Source of the DNA: Sanguinoderma infundibulare
Taxonomy: Eukaryota > Basidiomycota > Agaricomycetes > Polyporales > Polyporaceae
Length of the DNA stretch: 64,000 nt
Assembly (NCBI GenBank): GCA_032821775.1
Contig: JAVLRN010000011.1
Location: 2,294,001 to 2,358,000, forward strand
Direction of reading: 5' to 3'
Part shown: piece after piece, positions 33,930 to 44,897 of the stretch
Layout: every line of letters starts with the position of its first letter
Position numbering within the stretch: the first letter of the stretch is position 1
Notes under the pieces: model-generated
Database searches by the model: none
What the model saw: the letters and a program-made list of their open reading frames with translations, nothing else
What the model was told of the DNA's origin: nothing
Translations under genes and position numbers: made by a program

Positions 33930-35016
33930 TGTCATGCACAGTGTATGACTGATCTGTTGGACAGGTACAGGCTGGCAGGAGCCCCAGTTCAGCACCAGAA
34001 CTGTCTTGACTCTGAGGAGCCCATCTTTAGGTTCAGAGAGCTGCCAGGGTGAAGGGAGGATAGGGAGTCAGTCCAGGAAGGACCTGGGAAGGAAGGCGAG
34101 AGCTCCAGGTGCAGGATGCATGCCAGGTGCAACACGATCTAGTGTGGACTCTACATGTACTCCCTATTCATTTGCTATACTGCACAGATGATTGGATTCT
34201 TGGCACATGACCTGAAAAGGCTGACTAAGGTTCAAGCATGATAACTGATACACATTGCTGTACACATGCTCAGTCAGTGCAGGTTTTTCCTTTGTATGAT
34301 AGGACTTTATTGTCAGTTGGGAATGACTATTATACTCTATCCTTTTATCCTTTGAGCATTCCCACACTACAGACTTTAACCTATTATTCCTCATACTTAA
34401 TTGTCTGAGGATAACTTTTATCCTGGTCTATTGTACTTGAGAATATTCTCAGGTATATAGCACAATGATTGTGCATATTTCATGGTATGGATATGTTATT
34501 CCCATGCTGATTGGTGGACTATTTATTCCTTTATTGTCCATAGGATTATTTCTCACAGCCTGTATATACTCATTGTCCAAGGACAATAAGCACTTTGACA
34601 GTATTGTGCTATTTTTAGATACAGTATTGTGTCTATAGCCTATTGTCCAGACTTAGCACAATAGCACAATAGCCTGTTTATTTGTATTTGATTCTAGATA
34701 GCTACTAGTATATAAGGACCTCAGCTGGGTCCCCCAAGAATGACAATTTCAGTTCCCCTCAGACTGAAGTCCCACCTCTGACAGGTGTTCCTGGTGCAAC
34801 TGTGCACAATAGCCTTCTCTTCTGAGAGTTAGAAAGCCTCTGACAGGCTTGCTCTCTATTATCCCCCTTCCATACCTCACCCTTACCTATCATCCCCCAT
34901 ACCTCTGATCACTATCACGGACACCTGGAGGAATATCTGACCTAAAGTCTGGTCCAATTACTTCAGGCGCATATTATCTAGTAGTACTTTCTATTAGATA
35001 TTTTGTGCATATCTCA
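33930..35016 (+). repeat. Ty3 5' LTR
   Basis: 1,087 bp, TGTCATGCACAGTG to CATATCTCA. It differs from the 3' LTR by scattered substitutions and lacks a 24-25 bp duplication of the 'cataccTcacccttatctatca' motif present there. Confidence 0.9.
34709..34717 (+). promoter_or_regulatory. TATA box in Ty3 5' LTR
   Basis: TATATAAGG about 300 bp before the LTR end, conserved in the 3' LTR (45658-45666) and the solo LTR. It is the likely start signal for element RNA, by position. Confidence 0.55.
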
Positions 35017-35019
35017 AAT

Positions 35020-35036
35020 TGGAGCCCACCGCGAGG
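35020..35036 (+). other. Ty3 primer-binding site
   Basis: TGGAGCCCACCGCGAGG, three bases inside the LTR end. It begins with TGG, the complement of a tRNA CCA end. I cannot name the tRNA. Confidence 0.6.
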
Positions 35037-35114
35037 GGATTGTGATCAAGACATCTCACTTGTCTACTCCAATCCCTTTCATATTCTACCATATCATCAA
35101 GACCATTAGGTGAA

Positions 35115-36485
35115 TTGCTCAGCAATTTACCCTTTGCTGAGTCAGACCTGGACTCAACCTCCTCTACACCCTCTATATCTCATATATCTTCCGACCAATT
35201 ATCCCTGCCCAGTTCTCTGGCTATATCAAGGCAGTCAAGCATTAGTCAACAGCAGGCTAGTGCAAGCACTAACCCATCACTTATACCAGTGACAGTGTTA
35301 CCATCCTCAATACCTAGTATATCTATTTCACAGATACCACCTCCATCACAGACTACCATTATAAGTACTTGCTCAGGAGTGGATATGCCACAGTGTGGTT
35401 CTAACAAGGCCCCCAAAACCTTTAAAGGAAAACCTCGCAAGGTCAAGGACTTTATTCAGGATTATGAAGACCTTTTAGACCATAACCATGTCAAGGACAA
35501 AGCCAAGCAGTGCATATATATTCACCGGTATTGCAGCAGGGATGTGCGCAAAATACTGGAGACTTTGAATAATACTGACTGGCCAATTATAAAGGAGCAG
35601 ATTTTGAAGTTGTTTGATGCTGACTGATATGAAAAGTGTTACAGAAAGAAAGACCTTTCAAGCTTTATAAAGAAGGCAAGAGCTAGGCCAATGAGTTCCC
35701 TCAGCAAGTTCAGAAATTATTATAGGGATTTTCAGAAGATTGCAGGATGGCTCAAGTCAAAAAGTCAAATCTCAGATGAAGAATATCAGAAATGCTTTTG
35801 GAAAGGCATTCCTAAGATGCTTCAGGTCCGGCTTGAGGCAGCCTATCACCAGGAAGTCAGCTCACATAATTACAAGCAACCATTTGAGGTGAGCAAGTTA
35901 GTCGAGATAGTGGAAAGAATGTATGGTCGAGACCGGTTTGATGCAGACTTATCAGACTGGGATGATGAAGATGGAGACATTGGTTTGGACAGCTCAGAAT
36001 CTGATTCTGATTCAGACACAGAAGACAGCGATGAATCAGATAATGAGTCTGATTATAAGCCTAAGCACAAGGACAAGCTGCAGAAAACTCTCAAGTTAGT
36101 GCGAAAGCAGAGAAAAGCACACCAAGTAAAGTTTGACACTTTACCCAAGACTATCCCTAAGACCACACGGCGCACATATGAGCCTGGTACCCAGGATGAT
36201 GTTGAGGATCTTATTATTAGGCTTCAAAGCATGTCTATTGATGATCCAAAATATGCATCACTTTTCTACCGAGCATTCAAGCTAGACAAGGATATTGCGC
36301 TTATCCTCAAGTTACCCAAAGGTGCCTCACCTCGCTCATCACTCAAGTCCTCTGTGCCTTCAGCAAGACCCAATGGCATGAACAGCCGTGAGGAGATGAG
36401 ATGCTATGGCTGTGGCACACAAGGGCATGGGCTGAATGACTGTGTCGCACTGAAGGATCTCACAACCAGCGGAATTGTCAAGTGA
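35115..36485 (+). pseudogene. Ty3 Gag with one internal stop
   Basis: One frame with a TGA at 35625 where the decayed copy at 1-4793 has a Tyr codon. The N-terminal 90 residues are Ser/Pro-rich. A conserved capsid-like part follows (KFRNYYRDFQKIAGWLKSK near 35700-35760), then an acidic Ser-Asp stretch (about 35990-36050) and a C-terminal zinc knuckle CYGCGTQGHGLNDC (about 36400-36440). No in-frame ATG is visible near the 5' end; the frame opens at a TTG at 35115, in both copies. Gag would assemble the particle. The frame ends at TGA 36483-36485, which is shared with the decayed copy. Confidence 0.8.
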
Positions 36486-38143
36486 GATGGAAATGAAAGG
36501 TATGTGATGGGAGATGGTGCAAGGATTATGCGCAATGGTGATGAACCACTCACTCATGCAGTTTGCCGCCTTCAGAGAGCTCATGGCAGCTCAAACTTTG
36601 TGGCTTTAGCAGCTCAAGCACTCATAGATCATTGGGAAGGGTCAGATGCAGAGGACAATTATCAATATGTATTCCCTGTGGAACATGCTCCCAAAATGGC
36701 AAGGGAACCACGCAAAGAGCGCTTCGAGGGAGTATTTCCACCACCACATCCAAACTGGGCAAAGCGCACTGCCTCAGAGAAATCCAAACCTCCAGGGATC
36801 CGTCCAGCTGATATTACACCTCAAGTGTCCCAGCCCAAGCCAGTTGAGACTCACAAACCCACGTTTAACCCACTGAATGATGAAGACATAGTCATGAAGG
36901 ATGCCACATACAGAGCCCCCAGGAGACAGAAGGCTGATAAATCTAAGGTGGAGGGAAATGCCTGGAAACCCTTAGTTCAGTCACAGATTGCAAAGCAAGC
37001 AAATCTGAGCAAAATCCTTGACAGGATTCTCAAGACTCCAGTTACTATGTCTGTAGGAGAGGTTATTGGCACCTCCCAGGATGTATCTCAACAGCTGCAG
37101 GATTTAATGAAGGTTAAAAGGCCTAACCCAAGTCAAGAGGTAAAGGAAACCCCACCAATTTCGACTTTACTGGCTTATCAGAGTCCATTAATCAGGATTA
37201 AGGTGTATTTCAATGGGCAGCCAATATCAGCTATAGTGGACACCGGTTCGGAAATGAACATAGTCAGCAGTGATTTGTAGAAAAGGGTAATCCAATTACC
37301 CTTGAACACAACAATAAAGCCAAGAATGTTATCTGCGAACAATTCCGTGACCACCCTCATGGGAATTATCAGAGAAGTTGTATTGACCTGCGGAGAGGCC
37401 CAGACTGAGGCTACCCTGTGTGTTTCCGAAAATGCACCTTTCAGATTATTGTTGGGCAGGTCTTGGCAGAGGGACAATTATATTTCTATTGACGAGAGGG
37501 AGGAAGGGACATTTTTATTGTTCAAAAACCCTATAAATACAGACCTTAGAGTGCTGGAACTCCTTGCCCAACCAGCACACCAGTCCCGCTCCTCTTACCA
37601 CATTGCCACTGACAACCCTGACCCCTCTGACACCTCCGACACCCTCAAAACCCCCGATATGACCTCCTACTTCATCCGCGATGACGATTTGATGGCCCTG
37701 GCGGCCCCCGAACAGCACTACGTAGGCGGTGTCCTCGAGCAGACCATGTTTCCCGGCTATTTCAGCCATTACCAAGGCTGCTACTTCGAAGATTGGTATA
37801 TCTCCGTGACCACCTTCTCTGGCATGGTCTCCGACGGCTTCAATAACTCCCCTAAGCACTTGATTATGCGCCACGGACAAGTATACGTACGATTTTACCC
37901 TACGGAGCACCTCAATTCACGTCCATCACGTGCGCTCGAGATACGAGACCCATGGTGCCTCCAGGTTGAAGCGCCTGCATCCTCGGATCCCAACCGCCAC
38001 CTCTCCCCTGACTCTCCCCCCTCCCTCATCTTTATCTCTCCCGACTCATCTCCCGCTTCATCCCCCATCCATTCCCCTCGTCCCACTCAGCTCACTCCTT
38101 CCTTCCTCGCCATGACCGGACCCAAGGGCGAAGACGACAATAA

Positions 38144-38160
38144 CAACAACAACAACAACG
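38144..38160. repeat. AAC trinucleotide run
   Basis: Encodes seven Asn residues within the extra Ty3 coding region. Confidence 0.8.
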
Positions 38161-38294
38161 CCAAGCCGAAGGCCCACAAGATCGACCAAACCCCGAAGGA
38201 GGAGCTGGAGGAAGGGGAAATGGATATGGAAGTGGACGAGGAGGACGGGGAGAATGCAAGGGAGGAGGAGATGCGAGCAAATGACCGCAAAAAC

Positions 38295-38334
38295 GTAAGT
38301 AACATTTTTTTTTGACCCACCGCGCATTCCCCAG
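38295..38334 (+). other. Probable intron inside the Ty3 coding region
   Basis: 40 nt with GTAAGT donor, a T-run, TTGAC branch-like motif and CCCCAG acceptor. Unspliced, the upstream frame stops 18 nt into it; spliced, the two long frames join in phase. The decayed copy at about 410-450 keeps the same sequence with a mutated donor. Confidence 0.65.
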
Positions 38335-38492
38335 GGCGAGGACGTGCTCAACACGGCCTCGACCCCATCCTTTTCCCTCTCCCCTTTCCCCACTCGAGAC
38401 CCGAGGCTCACGCAGCCTCAGACGAATGGCCAGGAGCCTGTCACCACGACGATCAAAGCCCCAATGGCTTCACCTATGACCGCGACTCTCAC

Positions 38493-38940
38493 TGGTGCCC
38501 AGGGGGATGACTACCCCCTGGAGCACCCAAACAAGGGTGCTGCAACGGCCCCTGCATCGCCCGAGCCTCCCAATCCCCTCCACTTCACTGCACTCATGGA
38601 TGCACTGTGGCGTATGCCCCCTTCTTGCCCCCAACGCGTCGACCAGGTCCCAGAAACCCACGAGGTGGCCACCAGCGGGCAGGACCCCTGCTTTGGTGTG
38701 CCCACCCTCCTATTCCTCGATCGTCTGCTCACTCCCTCCACGATGTTCCAGCCTTCAACAACCCCATTGACGACGACCACCTTCGCCACTACCGGCAGTG
38801 CCCAGGGGGACAACTACCCCCTGAAGCACCCAAACAAGGGTGCTGCGACGACCCCTGTGTCACCTGAGCCCCTCAAACCCCTCCACTTCGCTGTGCTCAT
38901 GGATGCACCATGGCGTATGCTCCCTTCCTGCCTTCAGCAC
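38493..38940 (+). repeat. Direct duplication of about 140 bp, offset 303 bp
   Basis: The segments starting at about 38496 and 38799 both encode AQGD(D/N)YPL(E/K)HPNKGAA...LHF...LMDA.WRM.PSC. The offset of 303 bp is a whole number of codons. Confidence 0.8.
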
Positions 38941-40123
38941 GACACCCACCACCCGCAGTCTACGAGCAAACAAACGACCAGCCTCACTCCGCAGACCAAT
39001 GACACGGACGCCAGTGGGCAGGATCCCCGCTTCAGCGTCCCTTTTCTCCTCCTCGATGCCCCCGGGACTGGCCTTGACCCTGACAGCGACGATGACAACT
39101 CCCTCACCATGCTGCCCCCCACGCCAGACCCCGCTCTCCTTCTCAACCACCTCCTCGCTCCTTCCCCTCCTCCGCGCCCCCTCGATCACCTCGAGATCGC
39201 CCTTGCCCACCTCCGCGAGTCTCTTGGCATCCGGGACCCCGACCACGACAAGACGATCGACCCTGCCCTCCTGCAGAACGGCAGGGGCGACCATCGCGAT
39301 CCTCTCCCCATCAACAACGGCCGCGCGCAGGCTGTGCACCTCCCCCAATCCCGCCGCACGCAAACCACGTATCTACGTGGCGGCGGCCCTGGCTCAGCAA
39401 CGATCCCTGGCCTCACGCATCCACTCGACAAACACGACCATGCCAGCAATGACGTGCCAACGCTCCAGGAGCTTCTGCCCCTGGACCTTCACGACGGCCT
39501 CAACCTTGGCCTCATGTTGGAAGGGTCCACCGCTGCCCACCTCCAGTCCACCCCTGACAACGACGAACAGGCATCGTGCCTCCCCCGCATTCTCATCCAT
39601 CCACTGCCCATCAAGAAACCCCGGCTCCCCGAGTGTTCTCCAGGTGAGGACACCCAGCTCGCATGCTGCACGGCACCGCTTCCCCTGATGACATCCTTCC
39701 CCAGTGCGCCCATCAGTAATGGTGACGATGCCGACTACGATGCTGACATCGAAGATGACCCCATGCTTGACACAGACGATCACGACGCCGACCATGTCAA
39801 TCAAGATCGGCAAAGCTTGGTCCACAAGTGGACCAAGCTGGAGCTCCCCCGTCGGCCCTTGCACCTCTGCACGTCCGACTCATTTCCCGTTCCGAGCTCT
39901 TGTGCCATGCAGGCCACGTCTGCTCCTGCCACGTCTTCCTTTTCCATTCCCTTGCTTCCGCCTCCGGTTCCCGTCTTCTGCACTGCAGCTGGACCCATGG
40001 TTGGGTCTTCCAACCTCGTCTCCTCTTCCCACATCACGCCATGACCCCTGGATGAGCACGAAGCTTGCAGTCCGTCCCCCACCTCACGCGCACAAGCAGA
40101 TGCGTACATAGAATTGTTCGTCA

Positions 40124-42847
40124 ATGGTGAGGTACGCATTTTCGTCGAGCAGGTGTTGTCCGAGGCCCTCCAGAGCTGCGCAGATGACCTCTGCGAGTTC
40201 TTCAAGGACAAGTTCGAGGTCTTCGCTGAATAAGGTGCGCCTCTGCCTTTATTTTCTTTTCTATACCCAATCCGAGACCCCCATCCGCAGGAAAGAGTCC
40301 CCTGCGCGCAAGAATGGCGCCATGTCTGTGATATGTCAACTCCGTACATTACGATTTTCCGGTGATCCTGTTCCTCCGCTATCCCCCCACATACCCACAC
40401 ATCCGTCTTCTCGAGATTCTGCCTTGAGCTCCTTTCCCGCTATGTCCCTCCACCATATGTCACCCCCTGTGTGCTTCGGTTGCGTATCTGTGATAAGCAC
40501 TATGGCTGGCTGTGCTGTGCTTTCCCTCCCTGCCTGCTGTTACCATACCCTCAATAGCGGCCCCCACATTTCATTGTCATCCCTACCTTTTGCACATGTG
40601 TACCTGTTAGCGACTGCCTATCTTCCATATATGGTATTCAGGAGCCTCTGCAATACATGTCCTGGCGCTTTGATAGCCCACCCAGACCCACCCTTTTTCG
40701 TGTGCCCTCCAGCACCCCTGCAAGCCCTTTCAGGTGGCAACCAAGGTAATCACGACTTATCTTGTCACACTCTGTACCCTTTCCACACTGAGGGCAGTGC
40801 AATGCTAAGTGTGGGGTGGGCAGATGAGCATCTGCAGGATAAAGGACTTAGCAATAATTTTGGGCATAACCCTAGCCTAGGGTTACCAATTTTTCGGTCA
40901 AACTTCTGTATCTTGGAAGGATCTAGGGACCTGTATATAGCTACAAGCAGTGTAAACACAGCCTTCAAGTGTGTAGATCAGAAGGTAAAGCCAGTAGCTG
41001 GTACAGTGCCTGAAGAATGCAAGATTACTAGGCGCTTTTCAGAAAATCCATTAAAATCCCTACTGCCATTGAGTGCAAATATACCAGATTTTATTCCAAC
41101 AGCAAAGCTGACTCAGGAGCGCATTGATAAAATCAATATCAACCCAGATGGATATCTATGGCCTGAAGAAGAGAAGCTGTTCCTCCATATTCTCAGACTT
41201 AATGAAAAGTGCATTGCATTTGAGGATAATGACCGCGGTACACTCCGGGAGGATTACTTTTTACCATACATTATGCCAGTAGTCCCTCATGAAGCTTGGA
41301 AGCTGCCCAACATTCCAGTACCTCCAGGAATTAAGGAGAAGGCCATTAAGATTATTCGGGAGAAAATTGTTGCAGGAGTTTATGAGCCGAGTCAAGCATC
41401 CTATCATTCACAGTGGTTTTGTGTGCTGAAGAAGAATGGGGACCTGCGATTGGTCCATGACCTTCAGCCGCTTAACAAAGTCAGTATAAGAGATGCAGGA
41501 ATACCACCTATCCTGGATGACTTTGTGGAGCCATTTGCAGGATATCAATGCTACACAGTGTTTGACCTATTTTCTGGATATGATGCGCGCATTGTTGATC
41601 CACGTAGCAGAGACCTGACCTCTTTTATGACACCTTTGGGACTTCTGCGAATCACCTGCATGCCTCAGGGATATACCAATTCCCCCGCAGAATTTCAGAA
41701 CTGCATGACTTTTATCCTACAAGATGAAATCCCTCACATTGCAAACATATTCATTGATGACCTCTCAATCAAAGGACCCAAAAGCCAGTACCTTGATCAG
41801 GTGGGAAACCCAAAGACTATTCCTGCGAACCCTGGCATCAGACGGTTTATATGAGAGCATGTATTGGATGTGCATAGGATTTTTCACAGGTTATCACATG
41901 CAGGCGCAACAGTTTCAGCAAAGAAAATGCAGATCTGCAAGCCTGAAGTAATCATTGTTGGCCAAAAGTGTAGTTCTGAAGGGTGACTCCCAGAAGATGT
42001 CAAGATTGAGAAAGTTCAGAAGTGGCCAGCACTACAGACAGTCAAGGATGTGTGAGGCTTTTTAGGATTATGCGGTACAGTGTGGATCTGGATCAAGGGA
42101 TATTCAGAAATCTGTTGGCCTTTGACAGAACTCATCAGAAAGGATGCTGAGTTTATATAGGATCAGAGGCGTGAAGGAGCTTTTCAGCGACTCAAGCAGT
42201 TAATCTCCTCTGCACCAGCACTACACCCTATAGACTATAACTGTAACAGGCCAGTCTACATATCAATTGACTCCAGCAATATTGCAGTTGGGTTTATTCT
42301 TTCTCAAGAGGATGAGAGTGGTCGGCAAAGGCCAGCGCGATATGGATCCCTTCCATTCAATGAGCGAGAGTCCAGGTATAGCCAACCCAAGCTAGAGCTG
42401 TATGGATGCTTTCGTGCACTGCGACATTGGAGGCTGTACCTTATTGGCATTAAAAAGTTGATACTTGAGGTCGATGTGAAGTACATTAAGGATATGCTCA
42501 ATAATCCTGACCTTCAACTAAATGCCACTATCAATCGCTGGATTCAGGGAATACTTCTCTTTGATTTTCAGCTGCAGCATGTCCCTGCAGACAAATACAA
42601 AGGACCTGATGCCCTCTCAAGGAGGAGACCAACAGATGAGGAAAGGCAAGAGGCTAAAGAGCTGGATCAGTGGATGGATGAGACATCACTATTCCTTATG
42701 TGGAAGGATTCCATAACCCCCACACATTCTGAAGTGCCAGCTCTACATGCGACAGACAGTAAACAAGAGCAGGCGCTCCACAACATTCAGCATTTTCTTG
42801 AGACCTTAGAGACTCCATCATTTCCATCTATTCAAGCAAAGAGGTGA
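40124..42847 (+). pseudogene. Ty3 reverse transcriptase / RNase H with in-frame stops
   Basis: One frame, different from the protease frame. The first 300 codons (to about 40980) have no recognisable domain and may be untranslated. RT motifs follow: WFCVLKKNGDLRLVHDLQPLN (about 41415-41475), LFSGYDA, and the catalytic IFIDD at 41747-41761. After TGA 41852 the frame continues through GFLGLCGTV and the RNase H part (YISIDSSNIAVGFILSQ, then SQPKLELYGCFRAL, then AINRWIQG-type and PDALSRR). Stops at 41852, 41984, 42053, 42158 and 42845 all sit where Trp or Arg is expected, so each is one transition. RT copies the element RNA; RNase H removes it. Confidence 0.85.
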
Positions 42848-44023
42848 TTCCTACAGCGAGCGACTCAGTTCTTCATGACTGCAGGGAAGATGTATAAGTG
42901 GTGCAATCAGAAATCACCTTTAGCAGTGGTCTTTGACAGCGATCAGCGGTATAGCATCCTCACAGAAGCTCATGAGAAACTGGGTCACAGAGGAGTCTAT
43001 GGCATATTCCATCATGTGCGCGAGCGATTCTATTGGCCTAACCTATTCCAGAATGTCAAACATCATGTAAGCACCTGCCATCAATGCCAACTGTGGAACA
43101 CCAAGCACATAGAGGTTTCTCCCACCATTCGCACACCTGTCACTCTTTTTTCTCAGATTTATGTGGACATCATGTTTATGCCAAGTGTCAATGGATATAG
43201 GTATATCATTGCAGCGCACGATGACCTCTCACATGCAGCTGAAGGTCGTGCACTGCGAAGGATCACTGCAAAGACCATTGCCAAGTTTCTATGGGAGGAA
43301 ATCATCTGTCGGTATGGGCATATTGCAGAAATTATCACGGATAATGGTGCAGAGTTTAAGGGGGCAGCTGAGCGACTGCTGAAGCGGTATGGCATTCCTC
43401 AAATCAAGATATCTCCCTATAATAAATACAGCAATGGCATTGTCGAACAAGGCCATTTTACCATCTGTGAAGCAATCCTGAAAGATTGTCAAGGAGACAT
43501 TCAGCAATGGCCAAAGAAAGTCCATCTGGCATTTTTTGCAGACCGCGTTACCACATGGCGGTCCACAGGATTCAGCCCTTTTTATCTGCTTCATGGTGTT
43601 CATCCCATTCTCCCCTTTGACCTTATAGAGGCCACATTCATGATCAGCATGTATCAGGCAGGATTATCTTCAGCAGAACTGCTAGCCTTGTGAATGCGAC
43701 AGCTAGACAAGCGTCCCCAAGACCTTAAGTGTGCAAGTGATGCTATACTTCATTCTAGGATCAGGTCAAAGGAACAGTTTGAAAAGTGCTTTAGGCACCA
43801 GCTGAAGAAGCTACCCATCCAGCAAGGTACACTTGTCCTTGTGCGAAACTCAGCCAGGGATGCAGGCCTTGTGGACAAGTATACACCAAAGTACTCTGAA
43901 CCATACATAGTACACCGAAAGACAGTGCATAATGTCTACATTCTGACAGAACTGGATGGCACATTCCTTCGGCAGGGGTATGCTGCATTCAGAGTGATTC
44001 CCTACAAGCCAAGGTTGCCCTGA
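42848..44023 (+). pseudogene. Ty3 integrase with in-frame stop
   Basis: Same frame as RT. The zinc-binding H-H-C-C region (EAHEKLGHRG ... CHQCQLW, about 42965-43100) is followed by the catalytic core: Asp in YVDIMFM (about 43160), Asp in ITDNGAEF (about 43337), Glu in NGIVEQGH (about 43446). TGA at 43691 replaces an expected Arg codon. The C-terminal domain continues at 43694-44023 (KYTPKYSEPYIV and ILTELDGTFLR motifs), then a Ser/Asp/Glu-rich acidic tail to about 44124. Integrase inserts the DNA copy. Confidence 0.85.
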
Positions 44024-44381
44024 GATCTATCAAAAGATTCAGCGTCTGATTCAGATGAAGATGAAGATCTAGAATCTGAGATCGACAGTGAAGCGAGTAG
44101 ATCCTCAGAAGACTCTAATGAATGATTCACATAAGCACTGCCCTGGCCAGTCAAGCAGCACAGTGCCTGCCTCTCATATAATCCTTGCCTCCATCGATAC
44201 CTTTCTCACCCAATCCCCCCATTGTTCTCAGCTGTGCTGACACTCATCCTGCTTTACTATGCATTACTCCATCACATTTGCCCCTCAAACCTGCATCATG
44301 GTCCATGCCTTCGGCCCAAACACAGACCTTAGACCCTTCATTGCATGATGAATCCCTCTCTATCCCTCCAGCCACTTCGCC

Positions 44382-44897
44382 ATGCTGGCAAACATGGTCT
44401 GCACCACTCACAGTGAGTCCACCAGCCTGTGGACCCTCTTCCCCTTCAGCCCAGACACCGACACCACCCTCCACTTCAACTCCATCTTTTACCTATCTGA
44501 CTATCGCCACTTTCATGTCGACATTCCAGCCCTCTGCATCTTCAATGACCCTGCTGACATCATCTTTCAACATGGTGAGCAGTACTTCGTCGTCCCTGGA
44601 TGGATCTTTGAGGACAGGCAGACCATTGGAGATGGTGACTCCTCGGATGGTAGCGATGAAGGAGCCTCCATAACCTCGTCTGGTCCCATCCTCTCCTCTG
44701 CTGACTTCTGCCTGCCAGTGCGCAGCTTCAATGCGGACGACCTCCCACTCAAGCTCAAGCTCCTTCGCTTCCTCCCTCTCCAACTGGCTCAGTGGCTGAT
44801 TAGGAAGCACTATGAGTACATGGTCCTGTTTTTCTCAGCCTTCGCAACGGGGACGTTGCACTTTAAGTGTGGGGCAATTGTCATGCATGGTGTATGA
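44382..44897 (+). CDS. Extra 3' ORF of the Ty3 element
   Basis: 171 codons between integrase and the 3' LTR, running 18 nt into the LTR. No domain is recognised. Its part FNDPADIIFQHGEQYFVVPGW resembles in pattern the KHLIMRHGQVYVRFYP segment encoded at about 37850-37905 before RT, so the element may carry two divergent copies of one small domain. An upstream frame at 44185 overlaps it in another phase. It might be an accessory protein gene or a captured fragment. Confidence 0.4.
   Translation: MLANMVCTTHSESTSLWTLFPFSPDTDTTLHFNSIFYLSDYRHFHVDIPALCIFNDPADIIFQHGEQYFVVPGWIFEDRQTIGDGDSSDGSDEGASITSSGPILSSADFCLPVRSFNADDLPLKLKLLRFLPLQLAQWLIRKHYEYMVLFFSAFATGTLHFKCGAIVMHGV

Larger units (their letters stand above)
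36504..40233 (+). pseudogene. Ty3 protease plus extra intron-containing coding region
   Basis: Directly follows Gag in the same frame. The protease core has Asp-Thr-Gly-Ser at 37239 and LLLGRSWQR near 37447. A TAG at 37278 replaces a Trp codon kept in the decayed copy. Instead of passing to RT, the frame runs on through a CpG-rich region coding a HYVGGVLEQ...HGQVYVRFYP segment (about 37710-37905), an Asn run, an acidic ELEEGEMDMEVDEEDG stretch, a 40-nt intron (38295-38334, GTAAGT...CCCCAG), then about 570 residues of Pro/Thr/Asp-rich sequence. A TGA at 40042 is followed by open frame to TAA at 40231-40233. Splicing joins the two parts in frame. The function of the extra region is unknown; it looks neither like a known Ty3 domain nor like a named host protein. 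Confidence 0.65.

Noticed and set aside
35020..35036. Naming the tRNA that primes the Ty3 element
   Set aside because: The sequence fits a tRNA 3' end but I cannot match it to one isoacceptor from memory.
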